Below are positions 22,861 to 32,899 of a DNA stretch of 64,000 nt, piece after piece. Source of the stretch: Omphiscola glabra (lineage: Eukaryota > Mollusca > Gastropoda > Lymnaeidae). The stretch spans positions 9,665,562 to 9,729,561 of the forward strand of contig OZ024810.1 of the NCBI GenBank assembly GCA_964017045.1. The letters are read 5' to 3'. The notes under the pieces were generated by a model that was not told the origin of the DNA, searched no databases, and saw only the letters and a list, made by a program, of their open reading frames with translations. How positions within the stretch are numbered: position 1 is the stretch's first letter; every line of letters begins with the position of its first letter. Both the position numbers and the translations under genes were made by a program.

Positions 22861-23750
22861 AAAGTTATAAAACATTTATTTTAATCAAGATACATCCAAT
22901 TGGGCAACTTTTATAACGTATCTTTGGAACGGAAGAGCTATCCTAGCTCCGTAAGAGACAAAAGATTCATGAAAATGTAATTTTTTTTCTCTCGTAAAAC
23001 TTGTTAAATTGTTTTTATATTCCAACTAAAAGATGATATTTTACTTTACAAAATACTTTTATAAAGAATTAAACTAACTTTTCACGTGAAAATACGAAAT
23101 TCGATCAGAAATAATATACGCACCTGAACTGAACTTTTACCTCCTAATGTATTCCTAAACCTGACCTGAACCCTAAATAAATCTAAACCTAACCTGGAGC
23201 CCTAAAGTCATTGTGCTATCTCTTCGCATTAGCCGTGGATGTTATCTCTTCGCATTAGCCCGATCTTCTTTATTGAATCATTAATAGTTTAATAATTGTA
23301 ATAATAATTGTTAGTGACATTCATTAAGTTGATTAAGAGAATATTACTAATATGTTTTATAATATAGTATTTTAATAGGCCTAACCCCTAAGTCTAATCC
23401 TAATACTGGTACAAATATTATAATAAACTAATACTAAAAATACTATTTCATTACTACAACTGCATTTACACTTAGAGGCATAATAGTATTTAAGTTATTA
23501 TTTTCAAAACATTAATAAGGCATCTAATTATAAATTAAAGACATCATATAACAAACACCATCATAGTAATTATTTTTTTTATTAAAGTTAAAGCATACAA
23601 AAGCAGTTTACATAGGCAAATATTTATTATTTCTAATAAGATTAAAGTAAAAGAAATTAAATCTACTAAACAAAACACTTGAATAATATTAAAAAGCTGT
23701 AAGAAATGGTGTCGGTTCAGGAAATGAATATGATTATATGTGATTTCTAG

Positions 23751-23823
23751 GTTCCAATCAGAGAAGAAGTTTATTTTCTATTAAAGAAGTCCTTCCATCA
23801 ACAAGGAGGCATGTTTGGACAAA
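23751..23823 (+). CDS. Gene A candidate upstream exon (24 codons)
   Basis: Acceptor tgatttctag ends at 23750; phase 0 reading gives VPIREEVYFLLKKSFHQQ and GGMFGQ, then the donor A|gtatatg in phase 1. Without splicing the frame meets TGA three codons later. Phase 1 matches the acceptor at 24202. The helix-rich sequence looks coding but I do not recognise it. Confidence 0.45.
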
Positions 23824-24202
23824 GTATATGAAAGAGAGATTGTGGATTTATCAACAAGACAAAGCAGTTTGAAGTGCAGTCTATATAGAAAATGACAGAC
23901 ATATCATCCCCATTACCTTTTAAAATTTAATCACATATCCCGGTACTGGTATTAGTGACAGATGTAAACGAAAGTATAATCTTATATTTCCTGTACATTT
24001 CACTTCATCACTACAAAAATGTTCGCCCAAATATAAAATCTCCAAATATTTGATGTAAAAAAAAAATCTCTTATTTATTTCATTTACTCATGTCTTGATA
24101 TTTTTAAACACTGTTTAATATGTCATGATGTTGTTAATAAAATGTCTTTGGTATAGGAAGCAAACAGTAAAATCTGAAAGGTTCCTTTTTTGTTTGTTTC
24201 AG

Positions 24203-24348
24203 TGTATGTCAAGCTTATGTTGAAGATTAAATATCACTTCTGAAGTATTTATTATAAAACTTGTGATACTCCACCCTTGATAAGCAACCTTTATGCTACA
24301 TCCTTTCAACAGTACAGCCGATTCATTATGAAGCCTGATGTGGGACAG
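24203..24348 (+). CDS. Gene A exon with in-frame TGA; Met at 24328 may be the start
   Basis: Acceptor ttttttgtttgtttcag ends at 24202 and donor GACAG|gtaagt begins at 24349. In phase 1, continuous with the exon at 23751, it reads YVKLMLKIKYHF, TGA (24241-24243), then SIYYKTCDTPPLISNLYATS, FQQYSRFIMKPDVGQ. The frame after the TGA leads in phase 0 into the rest of gene A. A conservative model starts translation at the Met codon 24328, making everything before it 5' UTR. The other reading is a broken or recoded upstream coding part. Confidence 0.6.
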
Positions 24349-24679
24349 GTAAGTTTTATAGCCTCAGAGGTAAAAGGAGAATTAAAGTCTTAATTTTAGG
24401 TTGAACAAGATATATAAATATATACCAGGTATTATGTACAGTATTTTTAAAACTTAATTGTACTTTTAGCAGTTTATAGCCAATCATGTGTTTCCTACAT
24501 TCATTTAAATTCATTCAGTCCTCATTGGGCTAGTGAGTCATCAATGGGCTATTGGTGCTTGAGAAAATGTCCTACTTTATCAGCTGCTATTGTAGTAGAT
24601 GCCTGCAGGGTCATGTTTTCTATTCTGCAGAGCCTTGTCTACTTATTTATTCTCTGTGGACACTGAAAATGTCGCATAA

Positions 24680-25260
24680 GAGATGGAGTCGGTGGGCCGT
24701 CGAGCGCGAGCTCTTAATGCCCCCCCCTGGCGCTCCCCCACACAAACCAGAGCACTGAAGGACTTAACCCGACTCCAGCCCGTGCGGGAGGGCGCCGGGA
24801 ACCTCCCCCTTGACCTAGGGGAGGCCCGGTCGACCGAGGACGCTGCGTTTAAAGCGTCCGCAGTTAACTCTCTGTGGGTCAGGACGGCTTTGCTTCCACT
24901 CCGGGGGTTGGTGTTGCGTTACCACTCCCCACCGCCCAGGGAGTCTTTCGGTCGGGATGTTGGTAGTGGCGGGACAAAACGGTTGCCTAGGAGCGGCTTT
25001 CTCACGGCCGCGTAGCTAAAATCATCAACATGGGTTTTAGTGACCACCCAAGTTTCATATCCATTAACAGCAACTAGTAATCATGTTAGTGGCAGCTCCC
25101 GTTGCGTTGGGAGTCATGCGTTTGGCCGGGGTTTTTTAGCTTCGGGTGGACAAGTCCCCCCTACTAGTCTGCCACGCCGCGAAGAGGCAAAACCCCATGT
25201 GGACGCCCCCAAGTCACCTTGGGGACGCTGCCGCTTACGCAGCACTAAATGGTCTTGTTT
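24680..25260 (+). mobile_element. GC-rich retroposon-like element, plus copy, in gene A intron
   Basis: A sharply GC-rich island in AT-rich DNA. An ORF begins MESVGRRARALNAPPW and continues ..ARSTEDAAFKASAVNS... A homologous ORF with MASAGRRAYAPNA and STEDAVFQASVVHS lies inverted at 40917-41630. Shared downstream phrases are ACGGTTGCCTAGGAGC and GTAATCATG. No known domain is seen. No poly(A) tail or TSD could be fixed for this copy. Confidence 0.6.
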
Positions 25261-25865
25261 CCAATTGACCCCCATCCCCTGCTTTTCTTACCTATTTTGT
25301 CCTCATTTTAATATGTCCTAAATTTCCCTGACATATCAGATAAACCTGTAAGTTTATTGAGTTTGAGAAAGTAAAAGTCTAAGTAAGTCAGCAACTCCTT
25401 AAAAGAGAAATAACGGTCGGGACAAAAAAAAACCAGCTGTCCTAATTCAGTTTTGTTTAAATAAATGGAATTGAAATAATTTTTTCTTTCCATTTTCAGC
25501 AGCTTAGGCTTACATATTGCATTTTTCTGATGTTTATATATATATATATTTATTTTAAAAAAATATTATTTTTTTTTATTATTGAAGTGTAATTTCTGTA
25601 ATTCATTTAGACAAAGTATTAAATTAAAATCAGTTTTGACACAACAATGCTATAAGAGCTCTGGGTTTTAAAAATATAGCATACTTTTATTTCATTGGAA
25701 AATTAGAAGCTAGACTCTTTCCCACTTAAATTTCCCTTGCACTTGCCACAAACATTTCTTAAAGTTACAGCACAAAATATCTCTTAGGAAATTCTTTCTT
25801 TGCTTTTATGATTGGTAAAAAAAATGTATAATTTCATTGTATACTTTTTTAAATTCATCCAACAG

Positions 25866-25970
25866 AAATCTAATGGAACTCTACTGGTACTGAAAAGCAC
25901 TAAAAAACTTCTTTATCATGGAAAGCGACCAAAATTTAAAGCCAGATCACCAAAAAGACTAAAACAACAA
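25866..25970 (+). CDS. Gene A exon, FLYWCH-like part 1
   Basis: Acceptor ttcatccaacag ends 25865 and donor CAACAA|gtaaat begins 25971; exactly 35 codons, phase 0 at both ends. It reads KSNGTLLVLKSTKKLLYHGK then RPKFKARSPKRLKQQ. The G-T-L-L-V-L and L-L-Y-H-G spacing resembles the first half of FLYWCH zinc fingers (F..GxxxLxxxGxxY). The exon continues directly into the W-x-C motif of the next exon. Confidence 0.8.
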
Positions 25971-26679
25971 GTAAATACTTCCATTATTATTTTCTCTAGC
26001 TAAGTTAATATAATTATTGTGGAGGCCAAAAGAATTCTTAAATTCATTATCTAATATCTAGAGTTCTGAAAAGTTTTTAAAAAAATATAAATATAAAATA
26101 CTAATGAAATACTATTTCCAATGTGGAGGATTAGATGGGTGAGGGTGGCATTAGAGGCTGACACTTTTTCCATATACTGAGGGGTGGCAAAATATTGGCC
26201 AGCTCATTGGGCACTAACCTTATCTATGCCACTGATTTTATATAAATATATTTCTTTGAGCCATTTTTTCACAAACACCCTTATTACAATCTGAAAGTGG
26301 GGCTTATCCTCTGAGTCTCTGGACTGTATGTCAGCAGAGGTATATTATTACTGTCATGCTCGACCAGTATAGGGGGAGTGCATGGAACCTTTTTCCCCAC
26401 TTGAAGTGTATACAGACAAATTGAGTGCTTTTTCATACATGATTTGAACTACTACTACTAAGGAAAAGTGGGGCATGCAGCTTAGAAGAATGGTGGTCAA
26501 TGTGGCTGTGAGTCAATAGATAATATTTTGAATAAAAGAAAAAATTAGAATTTTGTCCTTTGTTGGGCTGCCAAGAAATTGTGTTGTAACTTGGGGGGGG
26601 GGGGGGGGAAGAGAGAGAGTGAGCAAGAGATGTTTGGAGATGCCAATTTTAATATTAAAAAAAATTATTATACTTTTAG

Positions 26680-27066
26680 AGCAGTGTATGGAAGTGCCAC
26701 AGAAGAATTTGTAACGGTAACACTAGAGTAAAATCCAAGGAGCTAACACGGGCAAGAGACTTATCTAAGGACAAGGCGATATTACTAAAAGATGATACAA
26801 TTTCAAGATTTCTTGATGTCCATGAACTTGAAACTACTGCAGATTTGGCACATGTTGATAGGGCATCTGACTACAGCAGTCTTGGAACTAACAATCTGGT
26901 TGAAAATCTTGACACACTTGACCTAAATGATGCCACTTCTTTGTCGGACTCTGTGAGGTCATCACATTTCTTGTCCTCATTAGGAACACATTCTTTGAAT
27001 TCTGGAGGTCTTTTTGGATCATTTGACATCTCGCAATATGTCATTGCAGCCCAGCTGGACAATGAG
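26680..27066 (+). CDS. Gene A exon, FLYWCH-like Cys pair and acidic Ser-rich region
   Basis: Acceptor tacttttag ends 26679; donor GAG|gtaatg begins 27067; 129 codons, phase 0. It starts SSVWKCHRRICNGNTRV, where W-x-C-x4-C-x-G is the spacing of the second half of FLYWCH and MULE-type WRKY-GCM1-like fingers. A clear H-x-H pair is missing, so zinc binding is uncertain (VHEL and LAHV follow about 45 residues later). The rest is Ser, Leu and Asp rich with predicted disorder. Role inferred: DNA-binding nuclear protein. Confidence 0.85.
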
Positions 27067-27427
27067 GTAATGTTGCCCAGATTTTTTTTTACAAACATTT
27101 GAAACAGGAATAAAATGAATATCAGTAATATTTTTTTGTTATTATAAATACTCTATCATGCTGAGGTTGTCACATTTGGCTGCTTTTCAAAGTTTGTTAA
27201 ATAACCCTGTTCCATGTAATGCAGAACTGCTGTAATTCAAGAAAAAGAAACCTCTTCCACAAAAATTAGAACAAAGAAAAAAACACATCACAGAATTTAC
27301 GGGAAACAGGAACACATTTACAAAGTAGCATGTTTGGAACAATAAGTTGGAGTAATACTCTTAAACATTGCCAAATTAGGCCTGCCTTGAATAAGATTAT
27401 TTAATTTCTACCATTTCTTACATCCAG

Positions 27428-27499
27428 GAGCGGTGTGCTGAACCTGAGTCTTATGGGGGACAAAGTTCAAGCATTTCTGAGTTTGAAGGAAATCAAGTG
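27428..27499 (+). CDS. Gene A exon, 24 codons
   Basis: Acceptor cttacatccag ends 27427; donor GTG|gtaaga begins 27500; phase 0 both ends. Reads ERCAEPESYGGQSSSISEFE and GNQV, a polar Ser/Glu-rich linker. No domain. Confidence 0.8.
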
Positions 27500-27629
27500 G
27501 TAAGACTTAATGAGTTTTAATATTTAAACAGACCAGAAATGAAATCAGAGTTCCAGCATGGCCAGATACGAGAAACTGCATTTTAACTTATTTCAAGCAT
27601 CAGAAAGTTTCTCCATGCTAAAAGAACTG

Positions 27630-27885
27630 AAGTGAAGCATCTGGATGAATTCAAACCTGGAAGTGAAGCATCTGGATGAATTCAGAACTGGAAATGAAGC
27701 ATCTGGATGAATTCAAACCTGGAAATGAAGCATATGGATGAGTTCAAACCTGGAAATGAAGTATATGGATGAATTCAAACCTGGAAATGAAGCATCTGGA
27801 TGAATTCAAACCTGGAAATGAAGCATCTGGATGAATTCAAACCTGGAAATGAAGCATATGGATGAATTCAAACCTGGTCCATTAC
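27630..27885. repeat. 31-bp minisatellite in gene A intron, about 8 units
   Basis: Units are GAAATGAAGCATCTGGATGA plus ATTCAAACCTG with a few changes (catctgg/catatgg). It starts about 110 bases after the donor at 27500 and does not include it. Confidence 0.85.
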
Positions 27886-28381
27886 TTAAGCTCAAATAAA
27901 ATTTCCGTATTATATTTTTGGATTGACTAAACAACTAATTTAAGTGTAGCTAAAGAGTACAGTATCTTATGAGGATTTTGTTGCATAGCTAATACAGCTT
28001 AAATGAGCTGTATGCCTAAATCTTTGCAATTTTATGCACTTAATGAATGCTATGAAATTAATTGCTAGATATTTTTCATTTAAATACATTGTCAGAATTT
28101 ACCATAGTGCTCTCCTGTCTGTTGTTACAAAATCTAAATAATCACTCTTAAAAATCAATACTGTCACTCAGTGAGTGAAGTTCCATTGCATATGAGGGCT
28201 GAATTTTTGCACTTGAGAAATACCTAAGATTTCTTGCGTTTAAATTGTTCTAGGTTAAATTTGTTTGTCTTTGTAAGAGTATGTATGGATGTGCTAAAAA
28301 GGGGAACAAGTACATTGTTAAAAAAAAAAATAATAAAAAATGTCCAATCATTTGGATCAATAAAATAATCTTATCCTATAG

Positions 28382-28489
28382 GAATTGAATGGGGAAACGG
28401 CAGGACCTTTTCTGACATCCCCTCAAAGACTTGCAACTTGTGAAGAAAACAATAACAATGGGTCTTACGACTCGGCCTGCTCTCCTAAG
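28382..28489 (+). CDS. Gene A exon, 36 codons
   Basis: Acceptor atcctatag ends 28381; donor CCTAAG|gtaaca begins 28490; phase 0 both ends. Reads ELNGETAGPFLTSPQRLATC then EENNNNGSYDSACSPK, a low-complexity Asn/Ser linker. Confidence 0.8.
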
Positions 28490-28852
28490 GTAACATTTTA
28501 AGTAATATCTATTTTATTTTTCTACATTTTCAGTTATGACTATAACATTTAAGAAGTTGCATTTTAAAGATTTGCAAGTTATTAAATTTATAAAGAGAAA
28601 AAATAGGACTCAATGTTGAAAAAGGAAAATGCTGATCAAGGTGTTACATTTTAAAAATATATTGTTATGTTAATTTTAATTATAATTTATTATAATAATA
28701 CTTACATATTAAAGATAATTTATACTTCCATAAAGGCAGATATATTTTATCACATTTTTAAATTGATTTGATTTCCATAAAATAATAGAAAATAACTATC
28801 ATTTTTTTTAAAAAAGAATCTTATAGGTCATATTTATTTTTATTATGAACAG

Positions 28853-29248
28853 GGACAACACTGGCTGTTGAACAATAATCAAAAAGATTATGGCTCTTAC
28901 AATCCATTGGAATCAAGATCCTCAGGACTTCCTCTGAATGCTTGTAGTTCTGTTGAGCCATCCGAAAGCAATGGCAGCTCTGAAAACTTGATTTTGTCTT
29001 GTGATGAATCCAGGGGTTCTCACACAGGCTTTCCCGTATCAAATCCAGGAGGAACATTAGGGTCAGTTTCCCAGATCTTGCCAAGATGCTCGTCACCACG
29101 CCCAGAAGCATTTTCAGAGTTGAATGTTGATGATGCCCGTCGTGGATTTTCTCCTCCCACATCTTGTCGGCATGAATTTCTTTCAGACTTTGAATCATTG
29201 GCATCCTGTTTTTCTGAGCCACCATTTGAAGACTGGGCTAAGTCTCAA
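28853..29248 (+). CDS. Gene A exon, 132 codons, Ser-rich
   Basis: Acceptor tattatgaacag ends 28852; donor TCTCAA|gtaagt begins 29249; phase 0 both ends. Contents are Ser/Pro/Gly rich (CSSVEPSESNGSSENLILSC, FPVSNPGGTLGS, ..FSPPTSCRHEFLSDFESLAS). No domain recognised; it resembles a disordered regulatory region. An antisense ORF over the same DNA is a shadow. Confidence 0.85.
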
Positions 29249-29429
29249 GTAAGTTCTATATATATTTTTAAAAACATTTTCATAACATTATTATCTTCAT
29301 TTACTTATATTAAAAATAGTAAATAAATTGAAACTACAAGTTACGGAAAATATAAGTAAATCTATCCGTAGTAAATTGTCATAGTTCTTGGTTGTTTCCT
29401 GCCATTGTTTACTCAGCGTATATGAACAT

Positions 29430-29600
29430 TGAACACCGTGGTTTCCAAACTTTTAAATAACTGGGTCCAGTTCCTACAAGAAACATACATCTAAAAAAAA
29501 TTAATATTATCACATTTCATAAAATAATAAAGTCCCATAAAGATGCTAAAATGTGCGGCCCCACTTTGAATTTGTGTGAGGCCCACTGAGAGGTTATGGA
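29430..29600. mobile_element. Possible decayed hAT-like left end in gene A intron
   Basis: CCGTGGTTTCCAAACTTTT at 29437 resembles the CAGTGGTTCCCAAAC end of many hAT MITEs, and a GGCCCCACTTTG-like phrase follows. No matching right end was found, so this is only a hint. Confidence 0.25.
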
Positions 29601-30428
29601 CACACATTTTTCTTAATTTATTTTCTTTAGAGCACTAAAAGTTGTTACTAAAAAGTATAATCAATAGCTTAATTTATCTTTTTTTTTTTTAATTAAGCAC
29701 ACCTCTAGTAGCTATTTCTTAAATTTGAAATTACCTCCTGTTGTATATGTAGGTGCAGATTTGGCAGTGTTACATAGATTAGTAATACATTGTTTCTGTA
29801 AACCACATCTGAGCATATTATATTTTATGATTGCCCGTAGATTGGCACTGCAGTATTTCACCACTGTGGCTAAGTCCTTGAGCTGCTGTCATGGCCGTTA
29901 CCACAAGCTCAATGATGAAATTCCTGTCAAGGCTAAGCTCTTGTTTTACTGCCCTCTGTTCTAATTGCTGTGTTTCGGCCAAGACATTCTTTTCATTGTC
30001 TTTTGTTGTTTTTCAGGCTTTAACCCACCATGCACATTATTCCCAAGGCTTGAACGAGGCTTTAACCCACCACGCACATAGCACGTAGCACATTATTCCC
30101 AAGGCTTGAACGCGGTCTCTGCTTTATTCTCCTTCTTTTAGTCAGGCAAGGAACTTATCTAGATTTAAAAAGTTCTGGGTCTAATCTACATCTTGGTGAG
30201 TTTCTGAATTATGCATCTACAAACTAAAAGTATTAGAACTATCAGTGTATTGCTTTCCTTTCTATTATAGTCTACAAACAGTATGATCAGGCATTCAAAG
30301 CTTGCTTCAGTGATACATCTACAGAAATGTCTTCCTTAGTTTTCCTCTACTTTCTATCATAATATGAAGATGACTGGGTAACAGTGCACAATTTTGGACT
30401 ACTTTTTACTTCTTTTCTTTGCCTCTAG

Positions 30429-31349
30429 GAGAATCCTCCTGACTTGCTGGAAACTGCCCAGTTACTTGACAGTCAGTCTTACCCTTCTTGTGGAAAGAGT
30501 CCCACAGATGGACATTTTAGCCTCTACAGAACATCCCAGAATACTGAGCTGCTCTCTGAGGAAGTCAATGGTATACAGGATTCACTCATCTCTCAAGAAC
30601 TCAATGTTGTGTCACTGCCATGTCTGAGTCAGGAAACTGGGACCCGGCAGCAGGCTAGTAAAACTCTAGGGTCTCAGAATCAACAATTTGTCAATGCTCA
30701 AGGTTTTGTTGATCTATCAGACCAAGCTCATTTAACAGGACAGCAAGCATCATCAGTTAACATTCCAACAGGACAGCAAGCATCATCAGTTAACATTCCA
30801 ACAGGACAGCAAGCATCACCAGTTAACATTCCAACAGGACAGCAAGCATCACCATTTATTATTCCAACAGGACAGCAACCATCACCAGTTATTATTCCAA
30901 CAGGACAGCAACCATCACCAGTTATTATTCCAACAGGATGGCATACATCATCATTTAACATCTCAACTGAAAGTGACAATTTAAATTCCCTAGAGGAACT
31001 TTTAGATTTTCTCCCTTTGGAAGAACTCATAGACATTCTGAGAGAAGCCTCATCAGTTGGAGATCTTGCACCTCTGCCAGAAACTCGGTACGAAGCACAG
31101 GCCGTTGGTTTTCTAAGACAGGAATCAACACTGCATCACATTTCTGGAGAAGCACAGACAAGGTCAGGTCCAGCTCCAGTTGAGGATCAATCTCACTCTC
31201 CTACTTTGCGCAGTGATCAGATGAGAGAGATAGAAGAGCCACATCCGCTAGTGGTTGAAAGATCCCGAGACGAGTCAGCTTGGAATGATCTGATGCCCAT
31301 TCCTTTACCAGCGCTGCCCCTCAGGAGGGGGGAGCAAGAATCGGGACAG
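30429..31349 (+). CDS. Gene A large exon with 11-residue repeats and acidic Leu patch
   Basis: Acceptor tttgcctctag ends 30428; donor GGACAG|gtttgg begins 31350; 307 codons, phase 0 both ends. A polar N-part is followed by seven or so tandem 11-residue units of the type TGQQASSVNIP (coding 33-bp minisatellite, 30738-30950), then SLEELLDFLPLEELIDIL, an acidic amphipathic Leu-rich patch like the short transactivation motifs of transcription factors (inference). The C-part is Ser/Pro/Glu rich. The largest uninterrupted exon in the window. Confidence 0.9.
30738..30950 (+). repeat. Coding 33-bp minisatellite, about 7 units
   Basis: ACAGGACAGCAAGCATCA plus TCAGTTAACATTCCA repeats in frame. Later units change GCA to CCA and GTTAAC to GTTATT, so the protein drifts from QQASSVNIP to QQPSPVIIP. 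Unit length 33 keeps the frame, in contrast to the intronic arrays. Confidence 0.9.
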
Positions 31350-31565
31350 GTTTGGTTTTCGTCTAGTTATCTAATTCTTTATTTGCCTTAGCTAATGAAA
31401 TATGCACACCGTTATTATTTTACTCTCTTTTGCATACATCTTTAATTTTATTCTGCAGTACTAAGACGCAATTCCTGATACAGATTCAAAATTTAAAAAA
31501 AAAAAAATAATGAGTTTTTTCAATTTTGGTGTATGATAATTAATTATTTTCCGTGTATTTACCAG

Positions 31566-31712
31566 GTCCAAGATGATGACGTGGACCTGTCACAACTAAA
31601 TTTGGGACCTTTGCCTCCTGCCCTTTTAGGATTTCCTCTGCCTGATGATGTCGATGTGCATGACACAGACATAGATATTCAGATGATGAGGAGAAGTCGT
31701 CATCGGAACTAA
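31566..31712 (+). CDS. Gene A terminal exon
   Basis: Acceptor tatttaccag ends 31565; 48 codons in phase 0 and TAA at 31710-31712. Reads VQDDDVDLSQLNLGPLPPAL then LGFPLPDDVDVHDTDIDIQ and ends MMRRSRHRN: acidic, then a short basic tail. Together with the exons from Met 24328 this gives about 718 residues. Confidence 0.85.
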   Translation, partial: VQDDDVDLSQLNLGPLPPALLGFPLPDDVDVHDTDIDIQMMRRSRHRN

Positions 31713-31814
31713 GTCCTAAAAGCAGATCCCAGCAATTTAACTGCAATGGAATACACTTGGGTTCTGCCTTGTTACGTCATCAGTAGTTATTAGTTCTAAA
31801 GGTTGTTTTAGTTC

Positions 31815-31990
31815 TGTTGGGTTCAGTAGTTCTGATGGGTTCAGTAGTTCTGATGGGTTCAGTAGTTCTGATGGGTTCAGTAGTTCTGATGGGTTCAGTG
31901 GTTCTGATGGGTTCAGTGGTTCTGATGGGTTCAGTAGTTCTGATGGGTTCAGTAGTTCTGATGGGTTCAGCAGAGCTCTGATAGGTTCAG
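31815..31990. repeat. 18-bp minisatellite in gene A 3' UTR, about 10 units
   Basis: GTTCTGATGGGTTCAGTA is repeated with A/G changes in the last codon-like triplet. It begins about 100 bases after the stop, so it should be transcribed. The minus-strand ORF over it is a repeat artefact. Confidence 0.85.
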
Positions 31991-32248
31991 TAGCTCTGAC
32001 TGGTTTTCTTTGGTTTTCATGTATATGTTCATAAGCCGATAGGTCTTGCCCACATATGCAGTGAGCTAGTCTTGTTGTGGCTTTCAATCAGTTAAGTACT
32101 TGTTTAAACAGAATTGTTGCTGACACTTAACTCCCCTGTTTAAACATCTGTGTTTTGTCAATGTGTGAGAAGAATTTTCCTCTGAAATTTTTAAATGCCA
32201 TTCTTTTTTTCCCCCTTGCAAATTCAGCCATATTTGCTCCCTCTAGAG

Positions 32249-32412
32249 CAGCGTTTCTCAACCTGTGGGTGGCGACCCCATTGGGGGTCGAACTACCCTA
32301 TCACAGGTGTTGCCTAAGACCATCGGAAATAACATATGCTTTACAGCTATGAGTACAAGGAAAATAATTTTGTGGTTGAGGATCGCGGCATTAGAAAGGT
32401 TGAGAACCACTG
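32249..32412. mobile_element. hAT MITE, 164 bp, with perfect 8-bp TSD
   Basis: Ends CAGCGTTTCTCAACC and GGTTGAGAACCACTG are inverted copies; the flanks CTCTAGAG at 32241-32248 and 32413-32420 are identical. Interior phrases GTGGCGACCCCATTGGGGGT and CGCGGCATTAGAAAGGTTGA are those of a hAT-derived family widespread in animals. Non-autonomous, probably inserted in the gene A 3' UTR. Confidence 0.9.
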
Positions 32413-32884
32413 CTCTAGAGTTTCCCTTGTATCAAGGCCCAGAACAAGGAAATAATTAATTATCTCTGTGTTGCCGTTTTGCATGTTTGAAATTATTTTC
32501 ATGCAACCTCCACTCGGGTACACTCCATATATATATATATATATTTGGAGCCCCCTATATCAAATCAGCTTTTTTGATATACTGGGTGGACATCATGATA
32601 GATGTCCTAACCTGTGATGTTACTGATGGATGTCCTCGGTGGACTTTATGGAAACTTCAAGATCCAGAAACTAGGAAATAGTTATTTATCTCAGTGGTGC
32701 CAGTCATTCATGTTTGAAATCATTCTCCTGCAACTTTCTTTTGGGTAAAATCCATATATTTTTGGAGCCCCCTACATGAATATACAAAACCGCTTGTTTG
32801 ATACACTGGGTGGACATCACGATAGATGTGCTAACCCTGAACTGTGATATTACCACACAAAAAAAAACTTTCTGCCTAACAAGA

Positions 32885-32890
32885 AATAAA
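32885..32890 (+). terminator. Candidate poly(A) signal of gene A
   Basis: AATAAA is the first canonical signal I see downstream of the stop at 31712. It would give a 3' UTR of about 1.2 kb holding the 18-bp array and the MITE. Not tested. Confidence 0.3.
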
Positions 32891-32899
32891 ACTTGTAAA

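Larger units (their letters stand above)
20880..23290. mobile_element. Composite block with inverted flanks (AACCCTAAA-rich)
   Basis: Left flank (about 20920-21280) has degenerate CCTGAACCCTAAATCTATCC repeats, GAGATAGCATCCACG and GGTAAAAGTTCAGTTCAGGT. The right flank (about 23100-23275) carries the same phrases inverted (ACCTGAACTGAACTTTTACC, CGTGGATGTTATCTC). Between them lie LINE copy 2 and a GGGATCCC array. It looks like a large inverted-repeat element or a fold-back duplication. Confidence 0.5.

Noticed and set aside
23751..24262. RFX winged-helix domain in the upstream gene A exons
   Set aside because: KYHF..SIYYK recalls the RFX phrase KYHYYGI and VPIREEVY its VPxxxVY, but the core RRLG block and the spacing are missing.
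28821..29225. 134-codon minus-strand ORF
   Set aside because: Antisense shadow of the phase-0 gene A exon at 28853-29248, which has good splice sites.
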